Source: Limnomonas spitsbergensis (Eukaryota > Chlorophyta > Chlorophyceae > Chlamydomonadales). Taken from it: 64,000 bases of DNA. The stretch lies in NCBI GenBank assembly GCA_037349105.1, contig JAYJMM010000116.1, forward strand, positions 1,550,001 through 1,614,000, read 5' to 3'. The notes under the pieces are model-generated. The model searched no databases. It was not told where the DNA came from and saw nothing but the letters and a program-made list of their open reading frames with translations. Shown here piece by piece: positions 21,556 to 33,805 of this stretch; position 1 is the stretch's first letter, and each line of letters starts with the position of its first letter. Both the position numbers and the translations under genes were made by a program.

Positions 21556-22730
21556 GGCAATCTGGTAGAAATCGGATGGGGTCGCATTGGCTGAATATTA
21601 TGGCGGGGTGTTTTCAGGAATCCCTTGTGCCTCGTAGTGAGAGGTTTCGAAAATGCTGCAGTCCTGAATGTAGGGAGAATGAGCTTCGCGTGATTTACTG
21701 TCTGTTTTAATCCGACCCTCGATGAGTTCAACCTTGCTTTCCATAAATTTATAGCGGACAAGGATGTGGCCATTAAACGGTAGTACATGAAAAGTGTATG
21801 GTGCAAGCGAAATGCAGATGTTTGTGCATCAATCTTTTGGATGCATATTATTTAAATTATGTATTGCATAATTATTTGCCCTCACGTCGGCAATAACATA
21901 TGCTTTGTGAAGAGTTACGAAGTTTTTACAGCCCAGCAAAACAAATGGGACCCGCTTGGGCAAACAGCCAATACATACACAGCCACAAAAAAGCAGCGAG
22001 GGAATGAACCAAAAGGGCAGGAAATAAGCCCCAATCATAGAACATGACGTGGATGCAAAGTAGCTAAGTTCAGCGCCGTTTTGAAAATTAGGGATGCGAA
22101 CAAATCAAATATATCTCACAGTCTTGAGATAATTCTCCCTTTTCGTCAGACGTTTTCATCATGCACTGGAGATAAATGGACCCAAGTAACAAATGAGTCT
22201 GGGACATGCACTTCACGAAATAAAATGAAGTCATGTGCTTGCATTTGCCTATTATACTTTTGCCTTGACTCCCCTGCTATCTGATGCTTGGCGCTCATTG
22301 GTGGCAATCATACAAGTCTGCCTCTCATGCCGCTTTGTTGCTTGCCAGCCAGCAGAGTGCAAAATCCCTCCCTCATGGCCTCGCGATCATGGATCTGCAA
22401 GGGCAGGAGTGGGCATATTTTGGACAACAGAATTGCACACAAAATAGTTGTGTGTGTGTGGGGGGGGGGGGGTGAGTAAATACCTATTTCTTAAAAATAT
22501 GCTTGGGGTCGTCTCTATGTACATAGTAGGGCGTACCTAGTACAGCAGATTCGAATTGCCATGCCTTCCCTCGAATTGAACCTTGTTTAGGGATGAGGGA
22601 TTCATACAAATAATATTTGTAACAATGCCAACGCCAGTTTCAGTCAGAAATCTAGAGTTTTGTCCATATTATAGCCCGGGGGAAGCATTAAATAATCAAA
22701 TAATTCATACCCAAGCGTAGGCAATTCACA
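21556..22730. other. Intergenic, no supported gene
   Basis: No exon chain or domain is seen. A TG/G-run occurs at 22447-22472. The LINE target site TATACGGAA lies at its right edge. Confidence 0.45.
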
Positions 22731-22739
22731 TATACGGAA
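22731..22739 (+). repeat. Target-site duplication, 5' copy
   Basis: TATACGGAA here is repeated exactly at 33896-33904, directly after the TTTC tail of the LINE. It defines the element as 22740-33895. Confidence 0.8.
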
Positions 22740-22742
22740 GAG

Positions 22743-23501
22743 ATGCAGGTCGTGGGCATCGGTATCCTCACTGACCCACAGGACACGAACGTGAGAGATT
22801 GGGCTTCCCCACGGCCTCCTTTGAACTTAGCTTCGGCATCAAGAACCTGCATTTTCGAACGGGAACAGCTGACAGTCGACTCTTTGATTGCATCCTGTGC
22901 CAATCCCCACGACACGCGCTGCATACATCCCTCTTCTGCCTTGAGGCCATGGCCAACCTTTCACCTTCTCGGCTTTTACAACCTTAATCTTTTGCTCCAA
23001 CAGTTGCCTTGTGCCAGAACGATAGTGGAAACGCTAGACCTGACTTGTTCTTCGCGTATTGGCAACATCTTGACCCGCCATGCAAACATGCCGTGTCGGC
23101 AACTTCCTCACACAGGAGTGCACGCAAAATGTCGTGCCGTTCCCTGCACTTACGGGGAATACCGGACTACCTCGCCTAACTTTGTACATGCTTGCAAATC
23201 GAATTGGGCTCCGCATACCTGCGCCACTTCTGAAACGTCGGGAACGTCGATTGATATAACACCACACGTCAATAACAGCTCTTTCTATGCCCACATACCG
23301 CTGGGGGCCACCAACACGTGCTATCTGATTGCGTACATGAACAAGATCACAGTGCTCTACAACGTGGACGATACTACGCAATCCTACCATACGCCCCTCC
23401 ATGCCCCCGCCAGTGCCATCAGACCCTGCATGAGACTGCGTACCGAAACTTTTTCCATTCACCGGTTTGCAGAGGTACTCTCACACTATCACGTTTTCTG
23501 A
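22743..23501 (+). CDS. LINE N-terminal ORF of unknown function (252 aa)
   Basis: The ATG lies 3 bases inside the element and the frame ends with TGA at 23499-23501. The next ORF follows in the same frame 30 codons later with no other stop. It is rich in Cys, His, Thr and Ser (for example LTRHANMPCRQLPHTGVHAK) with no recognised domain. It may be the N-terminal part of a longer polyprotein, or non-coding leader that happens to be open. The shared frame and high C content, like the downstream ORF, favour coding. Confidence 0.5.
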   Translation: MQVVGIGILTDPQDTNVRDWASPRPPLNLASASRTCIFEREQLTVDSLIASCANPHDTRCIHPSSALRPWPTFHLLGFYNLNLLLQQLPCARTIVETLDLTCSSRIGNILTRHANMPCRQLPHTGVHAKCRAVPCTYGEYRTTSPNFVHACKSNWAPHTCATSETSGTSIDITPHVNNSSFYAHIPLGATNTCYLIAYMNKITVLYNVDDTTQSYHTPLHAPASAIRPCMRLRTETFSIHRFAEVLSHYHVF

Positions 23502-23606
23502 CTAGAACTCTTCGCCCTCAGCCTCGCCGTTGTGTTATTTACTGCCTTCATAGGCCATATATGCTGTATAACTGCCGATCTGACTCGCAAAATCCACCAC
23601 CCCGAC

Positions 23607-26000
23607 ATGTCTTATCTCAGACACCCAGAGGCATCAGATCCCTGCCCTTCCGATGTCACAACCCCCCATACCTCAGACATCTCCCTGCCCGAAACCTTTG
23701 ATCCTCGCCCTCCCCAAACCTATAACATTTCTCTCCACGAAACTTCGGATCCCTGCCCCCCTCAGACCTCTGACACTTTCCTCCCCGAGACCTCTGATCC
23801 CTGCCCCCCCCAAACCTCTGACATTTTCCTCCACGAGATCACTGATCCCTGCGCCCCTCTATCTGGCACCTCAACTCTTCCCCCGCCCGAGTCCCATGCT
23901 CTCCACTCGTCCGAACTATTGGACCTATATTCAACAACCGAGCCCTCTAATCACTCCACCCCCGATGTTCCTAACCTAGGCCCCCTTGACAATTCTGACC
24001 TTGACTCACCCGGGGACCCCAATCATAGACCCTCAGAAACTTCTGACCTCTCCCCCCCTGAGGTCCGAAACCCTTGTCCCTCCAAGACCTCTGCTCTTAG
24101 CTCAAAAAAAAGAAAGAAAAAGGAAAACAAATCGAAAACTGAGAAAAGAAAATCTGACTTGCGCCACATGCAACATAAATCAGCTAGAAATAACTACATC
24201 AAAATCAAGTATATTCATTTTGCGCATATGAATGCTCTCAGATGGGGCCTAAAATCCAAGATGGGCAAGCAGATTCGGCACATATGGAAACAGCCTTTTC
24301 CAGTGAAGGGATTCAAAAGGCTCGTGAAGAATATGCCCCCTAGATACGTAAGTACGCCCACCTCCCGCTGCCAAAGTAAAAAGGCCCCTAAGGTCGAAGA
24401 GGCTAACTATAATGATGGATGCACAGTCTCCGAAACATGTTCTTGCCCTCCCCGCCCCCCTCAGCCCCCCAATTCTTCCCCCCCGGAGATCCCAAATTCC
24501 ACCATACACGAGACCGATCTTGGCCCCCCTGATACCTCTGACCTCTGCCCCCTCGACACCGCCTCCGGTCTCTGTTCCCCAGAGACCCCTGGCCCAAAAA
24601 ACTCCAGGACCCATGATGCCGGCCCCCCCAAGATGTTCAACCCCAGCCCCACCGAGGCCCCTGACTATCCTGCCTTCCGTGAGACCTCTGACCCTGGCAC
24701 CACAAGATTCAGTTCCACGCATCTGACGCCCACCTCCCTCTGTAGCTGTAAGAATACGTTTAATCCGGTCGGGGGTGCTAAACCACGTCCCCCTAAAAAC
24801 AAGGCAAACCAAATCCAAACAAGAATTACCCCGATCGACAAACTTTTGGCAGAAGAGCACCAGCTGAAAGCTGACCATACGTATAAATTTGTAGTAGGTG
24901 ACTGCTACTTCGACTGCTTGCAGTACCTCACTGGATACCCCAGCTTAAAGCTGAGACAAGCCGGCATCCTAAGCCTCCGGCATTCCATAGCAGCGAGTCT
25001 CGAAGACGCAATTACAAAAATCTTCAACATGCGCACGGTCAGACAAAGTGTCAATATGTCCCCAAGACAATACATGGATGCCATGCAAAAGAGCGGAGCA
25101 AACGCAGGACTCTGGGCTGACACCCTCATCGTCCACTTTACAGCACTGGCCATTCACACGAAGGTCCTCGTCTACATGCTTGATCGCAACGGACACATGA
25201 ACGTACAGACCTGGGGGGCACAAGAAACTGACCCGGTATTGGGTGAACCCAAAGAGGTCAGGATTATGTTCTCAGGCCCGATGGACGCAGGGCACTACAC
25301 ACCCCTCCTTCCTTTAAACACGAGCCTACCGGGGGCAGCCAACCCTATAAGCGACGAAGCCACACATACCCTCCTTAATCAGCTACACGAGAAGGTTATC
25401 AAGGACCACACAGCAGAGGTGCCCCATACAGACCAACTCGAAAACATCATCCGGCGTCTGGCTGCGGATGCTGAAACGGGCCATGCACTAGAGATGCAAA
25501 ACAAGACCGACGAGATTGAGCAACAGGTGGCATTCATCTTCCCACAAATCCCTGCAGACAATGAATCCAGAGCGCAACTGAGGGCAACCATAGTAAAAGT
25601 AATAGATCACATGCACGCTGCTGCCAACCGCGGCCGGACGGCGATTGCAGATCTCAGACTTGAACGCCGGACCTACGCCCCATCTAAAAAAGAAGACTCA
25701 GATAGCGACTTCGAGATCCTAGAAATGCAGACTAAACTGCAGGAGGCGAACATGACTCGGAACAAGAACAAAAGGCCTGCAATGGTCCCAGTGGGGGGGA
25801 AACAAAGAAGAATACAGCCTCCGGGGAAGATACAAAATATTAAACGGACAAAAATAAACAATATTCCGACCGCCCCGCATTCCACGGTCGATGCTGGATA
25901 TAGCCCCCCCGCCCCCTTAACAGGGCAATATAACCCTGATAAAACAAAACGAAAGAAAACTATAATGGAGAAAAGAAGCTATATCAGAAAAAATATATAG
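23607..26000 (+). CDS. LINE ORF with Pro/Thr-rich repeats and OTU-like cysteine protease
   Basis: It runs from the ATG at 23607 (the open frame extends back to 23502) to TAG at 25998-26000, 797 residues. Residues ~15-170 are degenerate repeats of the type ETSDPCPPQTSDTFL. They are followed by a lysine-rich stretch (~165-185, KKRKKKENKSKTEKRKSD) that could bind nucleic acid or act as an NLS. Residues ~425-570 resemble an OTU protease: VVGDCYFDCLQ (Asp-Cys pair like GDCLF) and the late histidine in GHYTPLLP. A cysteine protease is known in Dualen. It might cut the polyprotein or remove ubiquitin; both are inference. The frame continues open through the TAG into the next ORF, so readthrough or a single ancestral ORF is possible. 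Confidence 0.75.
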   Translation: MSYLRHPEASDPCPSDVTTPHTSDISLPETFDPRPPQTYNISLHETSDPCPPQTSDTFLPETSDPCPPQTSDIFLHEITDPCAPLSGTSTLPPPESHALHSSELLDLYSTTEPSNHSTPDVPNLGPLDNSDLDSPGDPNHRPSETSDLSPPEVRNPCPSKTSALSSKKRKKKENKSKTEKRKSDLRHMQHKSARNNYIKIKYIHFAHMNALRWGLKSKMGKQIRHIWKQPFPVKGFKRLVKNMPPRYVSTPTSRCQSKKAPKVEEANYNDGCTVSETCSCPPRPPQPPNSSPPEIPNSTIHETDLGPPDTSDLCPLDTASGLCSPETPGPKNSRTHDAGPPKMFNPSPTEAPDYPAFRETSDPGTTRFSSTHLTPTSLCSCKNTFNPVGGAKPRPPKNKANQIQTRITPIDKLLAEEHQLKADHTYKFVVGDCYFDCLQYLTGYPSLKLRQAGILSLRHSIAASLEDAITKIFNMRTVRQSVNMSPRQYMDAMQKSGANAGLWADTLIVHFTALAIHTKVLVYMLDRNGHMNVQTWGAQETDPVLGEPKEVRIMFSGPMDAGHYTPLLPLNTSLPGAANPISDEATHTLLNQLHEKVIKDHTAEVPHTDQLENIIRRLAADAETGHALEMQNKTDEIEQQVAFIFPQIPADNESRAQLRATIVKVIDHMHAAANRGRTAIADLRLERRTYAPSKKEDSDSDFEILEMQTKLQEANMTRNKNKRPAMVPVGGKQRRIQPPGKIQNIKRTKINNIPTAPHSTVDAGYSPPAPLTGQYNPDKTKRKKTIMEKRSYIRKNI

Positions 26001-26048
26001 AAAAGACAAATTAAAACTCCAGGAGAGGACGAGCAAAACAAAAAACGA

Positions 26049-29000
26049 ATGATCCAAACACTGATGTCAGCATTTGTAAAAGCCACGACTCCCCAGACAA
26101 GGAAGGCACCAGAACATTTGATACCAGAAGAAGAAGCTGACAAAAACAAAGTGAAACCACAAGAGGAAGCTGACAAAAATAAAATAAATAACGAGGACGA
26201 CCAGCAAAAAGTCAACAAAAACACGACACACACTACTAACGGCCAAATGCACGCGGACGAATTCATGTCACCCCAGACCCTCACCTTCTTAACCGCGAAT
26301 GTTCAAGGCATGTACCACGCCACACATGACATTGCCCAGACCATCATCACACACAAACCAGATATACTTGTCCTTACTGAGCTGAATCTGAAGGCAAAAC
26401 ACAAGAGAGCCGGCTGGGTGAAAGAGACCCTGCGGGGCTACCAATACTGGGCATCCACCCACACTGACAGCGGACGAGCTAGCCGTGGGGTGATCATAGC
26501 CGTAAAAGACCACATTGCAGCCATAGGAAGAGCGACACAAACAGAGGGGGACACGTGCCAAGGGCGCCTAGTGCACGTCACCCTAAATCTCCCCCACTCC
26601 AAACCAATAGGGATCACTGGGGTGTATGCCCCAGCAGGAGACACATTAGAAGAGGGAAAAGAGAGAGAAATGATCTACACCCGAATCCAAACCATCTTCG
26701 AAACAGAAAAAGAGAAAAATAACTGCACGTGCCACTTTTTGGCAGGTGACTGGAACGCTGCTCTACTCCCCGGTGACCGTAGCAGCAAACACACTTACAA
26801 AAAAGATCTCCAACATCAAACGTTCTGCCGCACCCACAAACTGGCACCCCTAGACGCAGACCGTACAAGCCTCCGTGCCCCAACCTACACACATACCAAC
26901 ATAGGAAATGGTGATAGGACGACAAGCAGAATCGACGATATCCTGACAAACCTAGACATTGCTACAATGGACTGTAAGACGTCAGTCCTTTCTGAGGGCA
27001 CTCTATCAGACCATAACCCACTTCTCGCAACCGTCCAACTCAAAAATACAGACATCTTCATTCCATCAGAAAGACCGCAAGTTATACAGGAGCCCACCCG
27101 TGTCCTAAACAGACCGATATCCACCCCTGACAAAGAAGCTTTTTCCAAGCAAATAGCCAGCTTCTCTGAAGGTACTGGGCGTCAGACCCAAGCTCTGCAC
27201 ACGAAGCTACAAAACATCATAGACACAGAAATCACGCCGTACTTCACAAAAATAGAGGCCGAAGACGGGAAAATTAGCAACCGCTTGGCCACTATCCAGG
27301 GGGGAAATGCGGAAACGGCTGTCAACAACCTCGGTGCAGAGCTCACAACAACTCTTCAAGCCGGCCAACAAATTGCCATGCAAACATGCAGCAGCAAAAT
27401 GACAAATCCCTCAGGAATCCACTACCGGAAACGAGGTACCTCTGAAAAAAGGGCAAGCCTCGCCGAACAGCTGGAAGCCACCAGGAAGCTTTACAAAGAC
27501 ATGCACGAGCTGGACATCAGTACCCCCGATGCAGCGCAAAAAATGATGGAAACCGAACAGGATCTTCCAGAAGGCCTCCTGGCGAAATGGCGAGATGTGT
27601 CCAACATTGACACCAACTCTGAACTAGACGGCCGTCAGATCATGCTACAGATCACAAAAGGCGTCAGATCTGATATTATAAAACTGGACCAGGAACATAA
27701 CCACGACAGTCTGCAGAAAGCTAAGGAGAGTATCCGACACCTCATTGATAAGAAACCTAAACTGGCCAACCGACTAATCTTCAAAAAAAACGCATCTGGA
27801 ACTACCTACAAAGCACTCCGAGATCCAACCACAAACACAGTCACCGATGACCCCCAGAAAATGATCAAGATCGTCGAGCAACACTATACTAAGCTCCTCC
27901 AGCCACCCTCAGGCCGAAAACACGGAAAGTACCACCCCAGCGACCTCCCCCGGCAATACCCGTGGACACAGGGGCCCGACAAATTCCAACTAGAGACCCC
28001 AGCCACAAGGCTGACTAAGAGGCCATGGCTGCATCACGTCATCAAAGACCGCACGGTATTCGAAGACTGCCTCTACACCTTGAGTAACGGGAAAACCCCT
28101 GGCCCCGACGGAGTAGTAAATGAACTGCTGAAAATGATGCCTGTCGACTTCAAAGATTGCATGCACATGCTAATGATCATCATGTGGGCGACCTCCATCA
28201 CACCCGACGATTGGAAGCAAAGCATCACACACCAACTTGAGAAAGGGACAGACCCGACCCTAGTGGAAAAGAAAAGACCTATTGGGCTGTTGAACGCCCT
28301 CTACAAGTTATGGACACGCCTACAAACAAAGGCGCAGACTGACTTTGCAGAGAAACATCTTATACTAAGCTCCACCCAAAAAGGTTTCAGGAGGAGTGCA
28401 AGTACCATGGACCAACTGCAGATGCTGGTTATGGCACTCGAGGATGCTCGCCTCACAGGACAAAATATTTACAACCTCCAAGTGGACTTCACATCGGCTT
28501 TCAATATGATTGATCATGACCAACTCCTGATGATTATGTATGATCTTGGTTTCCCAACAGATGCTATAGACGTTATCAAGAACCTCTACACTGGAGCAAC
28601 TACCCAAGTGAGATGAGGTGCAGAGCTCACAAAAGCCATCCCCGTAGAGAGAGGAAGTATCCAAGGGGACACCCTCTCACCCTTCCTATTCCTCATATAT
28701 ATCGAGCCCCTCCTCCGCTGGCTCCAGGTCGGGGGCCGTGGGTACATGTTCGGGTGCTTGGAAGACGCCAACACTCGCCTCGAGCACTCTTTGAGTAGTG
28801 CAGCATACGCTGATGACCTGTCCATCCTCACGAACAAGCTGTCTGACCTGCATGTCCAAGCAGATAAGCTTAGCATGTACTCAGACTGGGCTAAAATGAA
28901 AGTCAATAACGGTAAAACCCAGGTGTCAGGGGTGCTATACCAAAACTTTTTGAGCAGGCAATACGGCAATACGAACCCTCTTACACAAGTCCGGAGACAA

Positions 29001-32000
29001 CTTGAAAACTCGGTGAAAGTCCAGGGGGGAAATGTTCAGTACCTCGAACCTACAAAACCTTTCAGATACCTTGGAGCTGAACTCACAATGACACTCGACT
29101 GGAAATTCCAACACGTGGAACTCATAAAAAAGGCCAGAAATAAAATAGAGGAGCTACAAGCTTCTCATGCAACACCCAGGCAGATCCAGAATATAATAAA
29201 CAATACAATCAAGCCAGCAATCACCAACACGTTTGGTATAACCCCGTGCACTGGGACAGACCTTAAAATCCTCGACAGCATTCTTAGCATGGCAGTGAAG
29301 AAAGCAAACGGCTTACCAAGGAGTGTAGGAACCGCCACAGTTCAAGAAGATGTCGCCTCTTTTGGACTGGGCTGTGAATCTCTGGCAACCGAGTATGCCA
29401 GGAAAAATGCATCCCTCCTTATTGAATCCTTGCGGGACAAAGGCCGCATGGGCACAGTCACCAAAGCACTGCTGGACAAACAACTGCAACTCCTCGGGGG
29501 CTGCTACATAGGTCTGAAAGACTCACAACAATCTAAATATTGCCTACGGGCGCGTCAGCTCTCACATATCATCGACAACGACCTACTGATCATGAAAGAC
29601 AACATGGCACAATTCACGCAATCCCCTGAAATAGTCCAAGCCCTCAAAAAGCTGAATCCCCTCAACCCAACACACGCATGGCAAGTCCCATGTGCATTCC
29701 TCCAACCACTGTTCAAACTCGGAATCGAACTACTCACAGAGCTTATCGAGCCAGGAGGCACACATGTGATCAGCGGACGCAGCCTCAAACTCCTCTATGG
29801 CAGACATGTGAAAGCCAAGCACATTGCAGCACTCAACCGCCTCTCATCTCTCCTACATGAGGGCCCAGGACACGACAACGACGTACTCGCCCTGCTAAGA
29901 AAGAGAAACAATTCTCTAATTCTGGACAAGCCACTACGGAAAATCCATCCAGAAAATATGCACATCACTGCCCTAGCAACACACTCCCAACCCACGATAA
30001 TACCATTCCCAGCCGTCAAGCACCCCGACCAAAGACTGATAACTGAGTTCCTTGCGAGGCAAACAGCCCTCAAAGAAACAGGGCAGCAACCAACACCCAA
30101 CCAGACAGCAATTGCAACTACAGAAGCCGTCAACGCCGAAAAAATACGCACAAAAAGCAAGCCAACGCATAAAGACCCCACACTCCACAGAGACAAGGCC
30201 AGAAAAAGACAGCGGGAACATGCCTCGCCTCGCAAGAGCCTGCTCCGAAAAGACACCCAAGCGCCAACCGTTGCTCACACACACGCCACGGGTACATGCA
30301 AGTGCCAAAATCACGCGTACAAACAGGAGCAGGCAGATCTCATCTTTAATAATGCACCTCGCCGACGTACGGATGGTGACAGGGCTGCCACTGTAGTCCA
30401 ACACATGTACGGGCACACCCACCAGGTGGCAGGCATAACTGGATGGCGCATGGTCACTAAGAAGAATAGGAAAGATGATATTAAAAAAGAAATAATCACT
30501 CAAATCCAGTATCAGGTAGCTTGGCTTCCAAGCATAATAGAAGAATGGGCTCTCCACTACCACCAACTTGCGGGGTACACAACTGCAAGCACCACCGTAC
30601 GTTCAAGAAAGGACCTCACCCACGGGCTTGACCTACCCCCACACGAATGGGCTTCGATTGCGGCATGTGAAGTGTGCTGGAGCCCCAACAGTCTTGAATA
30701 TGACTCTGAATCCAACTGCCAAGATGACGACATAGTTTGCGACGAATGCAACAAATACTACCACGTGCAATGCATAGGTCAAACCAGGGGCTGGAGGCCA
30801 GACTCAGAATCCTGGCACTGTCCAGCATGTACTGCTAACTCAAGCCACGACACAGATCTCACTGATACCCTAGTGGAGGTCCACTGGAACCCCAGCTGGG
30901 AACCCGAAGACACACTAAGTGCCAATAAAAACATAGCTGAGCTCTTACGGCAATGGAAAAAAGAGAACCAAGACCAGCCCCCATCAAGACTATGCACGGC
31001 TGCTCTGGATGCTCACATGCCAAACCTTGCGAGGCAAGGATTTCATGATACACAAGCAGACCCATGGATTACTTCAATGGGAGACCCCGTCAGAGGTCTA
31101 GTGAGTTTTGAAATGGAACCCATTAACCCGCAGCTTGACATCCACCCGACGGGAGAATGCAAAATAGAGATAAGGAAGATAGAGGTATGGGACAAGGAAA
31201 GCGTAACGCAGACGCGTGAGACCGACATGGCATGTGTCTATAAAGGCAATGGCAAATGCGTAGGCACGATCACCCTAGACAGACTGATAACCCTTAGACA
31301 GTTATATGACAAAGCAGAGCGCATGGATATGCATAAAAACATGACCCCTCCTCCCTCCTCATTTGAGGAGGAGATAATAGACTTGATCATTAGATACAAG
31401 CAAGGGACAAAGGCCCAGACCAAACAACAACATGACCAATGGAGCATACCGGACCCCCTCCGCTCAGTGATAGACTCATATTTTAATACAGACAAGGAAA
31501 GATTTGCAAGTCCACTAAATGTAAGAGGCCATAAAACCAGGTACTGGAGCATGCACCAAAGAGACCAAGCCTTCGGGGCACAAATTGATGCATACAAACA
31601 CAAGTGGACCGGTTACTCACATGCATTCCCCGACCACAACGATCCATCACTAGACAAAGCTGTACGCTGGGCCCTCTGGTCTGCCCACCATGCAGATTCC
31701 CCAACAGCCACCGTCATGTTCCTGCCGAGGACATTGCGGTCACCAGGAAAACCAGCATTTCAGAAATGGCTTGACAAATATCCGCAATACTGCACGCACA
31801 TTGCCAGCACCTCTGGCTCACCCTTCCCCCTATCACAAGACGAGCAATGGACGCAAGGAGCAACACCCCAGCCTAAAGGGAAGTGCTGCATGGACATCAT
31901 CCTTGTTTGGAACTCCTCGGCCAGATCCCCAAATCCAAAGTGTGCCACAACATGGGATCCCTACATGGCACAACGACTGTCAGAGGACCTGAAGATCGCG

Positions 32001-33776
32001 CTTGAAGCCTCACATACCTCAGACAAGGCGGCAAAACATCAACCCCGACTTACAAGCCACAGAGAAAACAACACCATCCCTCAGGACCTCGGAACATGCT
32101 GGGCCCATGCAAGAGCTGACCCAACCGAGCAAGCAGACGGGACCCATTTTAAAGCACCCCGCTCCTTCCTCGAAATGCCCTCGGATGAGATCCTCCCACA
32201 CTGGGCAGAAGCAGTCATGACAACACAGGGCATCTCTCGCGACTTCGGCTGTGATAACAGCCAACTGAGGCACGACTGGAGGAAGATTGCCTACACAGAC
32301 GGCAGCTGCATCGACGTCACCCTCCCCATAGGAAAAATTCAGAAGACTGGCGCCGGCCTCTTTATACCTGATGCGGCAGAAGGCCAGAGAAACTTCACGA
32401 TCGACCCAGCAGGAAAAGGACCAACGAACACGATCACAAGGGCCGAGCTCGCAGGGATTTCTGGAGCCTTGGAAAAGCAGCAGCATAAAATTGCGGTCGA
32501 CAGCGCCACAGCATTATACCAAGTCCGAACGGCTATCAGATTCCCGGATAGGCTGCTCTATCACAAACATAGGGACATGCTTGAAGACATCGCGAAGAAG
32601 TTACGCGAACTGACGCGTGAAAATGTGCCGGTTGAGTTCTATAAAGTAAAGGCGCATAATGGGGATATCGGCAACGAAACAGTGGACGCAGTCGCAAAGA
32701 AAGCAGCAACGCTCGAAGGAAAGTGTGACATGACGGTGAATGTTTCCCCCGAACCCTCGTACCAAAACAGTTACTGGCTGTTCAGCAGGCCCAGCAAGTC
32801 TATCGAGGACACCACTGATACAATGCCCCAGAGCCTTGAAAACCTAAGGGGGGCACTCCACACTCACATGCATGAGAGACGCAGACTGGGGCAGTCCGAC
32901 ACGACTGGCGTGTACTTCCAGGGCTGGCAAAAGATAAAGGCCAAAGCTGATGGTGCAATCAGCAACAGCTTTATGTATCATCCTGCCATCACTCAATCCG
33001 AACGGAAGAACACGCTGAAGTGGAGGCATGGCTGTCTATGGAATAACAAGCTGGCGCACAGGTACGGCAAAAGCAACACAGACAAGTGCCCGCTGTGTGG
33101 ACATCCGGACAGTGCTGGACATATCACCGGGGGATGCCAACACCCGGAAATGGGGAAAATGTACACTGAACGGCACCACCACACTGGACGGATATTGCTA
33201 AGGGCCATTTCGAAGGGCAGCATGGGGGGAGACCTCGTCATGGCCGACCTTGGATCAGCACACAAATGTGAAAAGGCAGGCGCACCTGTAATGTCGTGCA
33301 ACAGGGTCCCGAAAGACATGTTACTAGGGCTCAATACGGAGCCTGGGGAGAAAAAGAAGCTGCAACCCGACATCATGCTTGTCCAACACAAAGCTAACAA
33401 AGCAGACACCACCATTTATGTCGTTGAGTTCAAATACTCCAGAGATACCCTGCCAGAAACCCAGCTTGTAGCTTGCAAAAACCAGCATGCCCTCCTCATT
33501 GAGAAACTCATGCAAAGTGGATATAGGCAATGCAATATCAAGCTTGTCCCCGTCTTAATCGGGACGTCAGGCACAGTCTATCTCGAGCACACCCTTCAGA
33601 GCATGCAACAGTTGGGGTTGTCCACCTACCATGCGAAAAAATGTGCACAGAAAATGCATGTGCAAGCTATTAAATACCTACATAGCATCGTGCAGACCAG
33701 GCGAAGAATTGAATACTGCCCCACTGGACCTGCTCAAATCGGTGGGAAAATTAATCAAAACCGCAAGCCGCCGTAA
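26049..33776 (+). pseudogene. LINE polyprotein: APE, RT, PHD, RNase H, CCHC, RLE (one in-frame stop)
   Basis: The frame runs 2,575 codons from ATG 26049 to TAA 33774-33776, broken only by TGA at 28614-28616 (codon 856). APE (~80-325): TANVQG, LTELN, GVYAP, AGDWN, SRIDD and SDHNP, all catalytic motifs present. RT (~680-1000): GKTPGPDGV, RPIGLLN, VDFTSAFNMID (motif A), RGSIQGDTLSPF (B) and AYADDLSIL (C); the stop falls between A and B. PHD finger (~1540-1595): CEVC, CDEC, YHVQC and WHCPAC, a complete C4HC3 set. RNase H (~2080-2215): YTDGS, RAELAG, AVDSA, VKAHNGD and D of VDAVAKK. CCHC: CPLCGHPDSAGHITGGC (~2347). RLE (~2440): QPDIML then VVEFKYS. Apart from the stop, which could arise from CGA by one transition, the copy looks intact and young. 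Confidence 0.88.
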
Positions 33777-33805
33777 CTAATTATGATGTGTCTTATTTTT
33801 CTCAC

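Noticed and set aside
23499..28616. Reassigned stop codons as the reason for the interrupted LINE frame
   Set aside because: ABC1K and the large gene end with TGA and the U2AF-like gene ends with TAG at family-plausible positions, so a changed code is unlikely.
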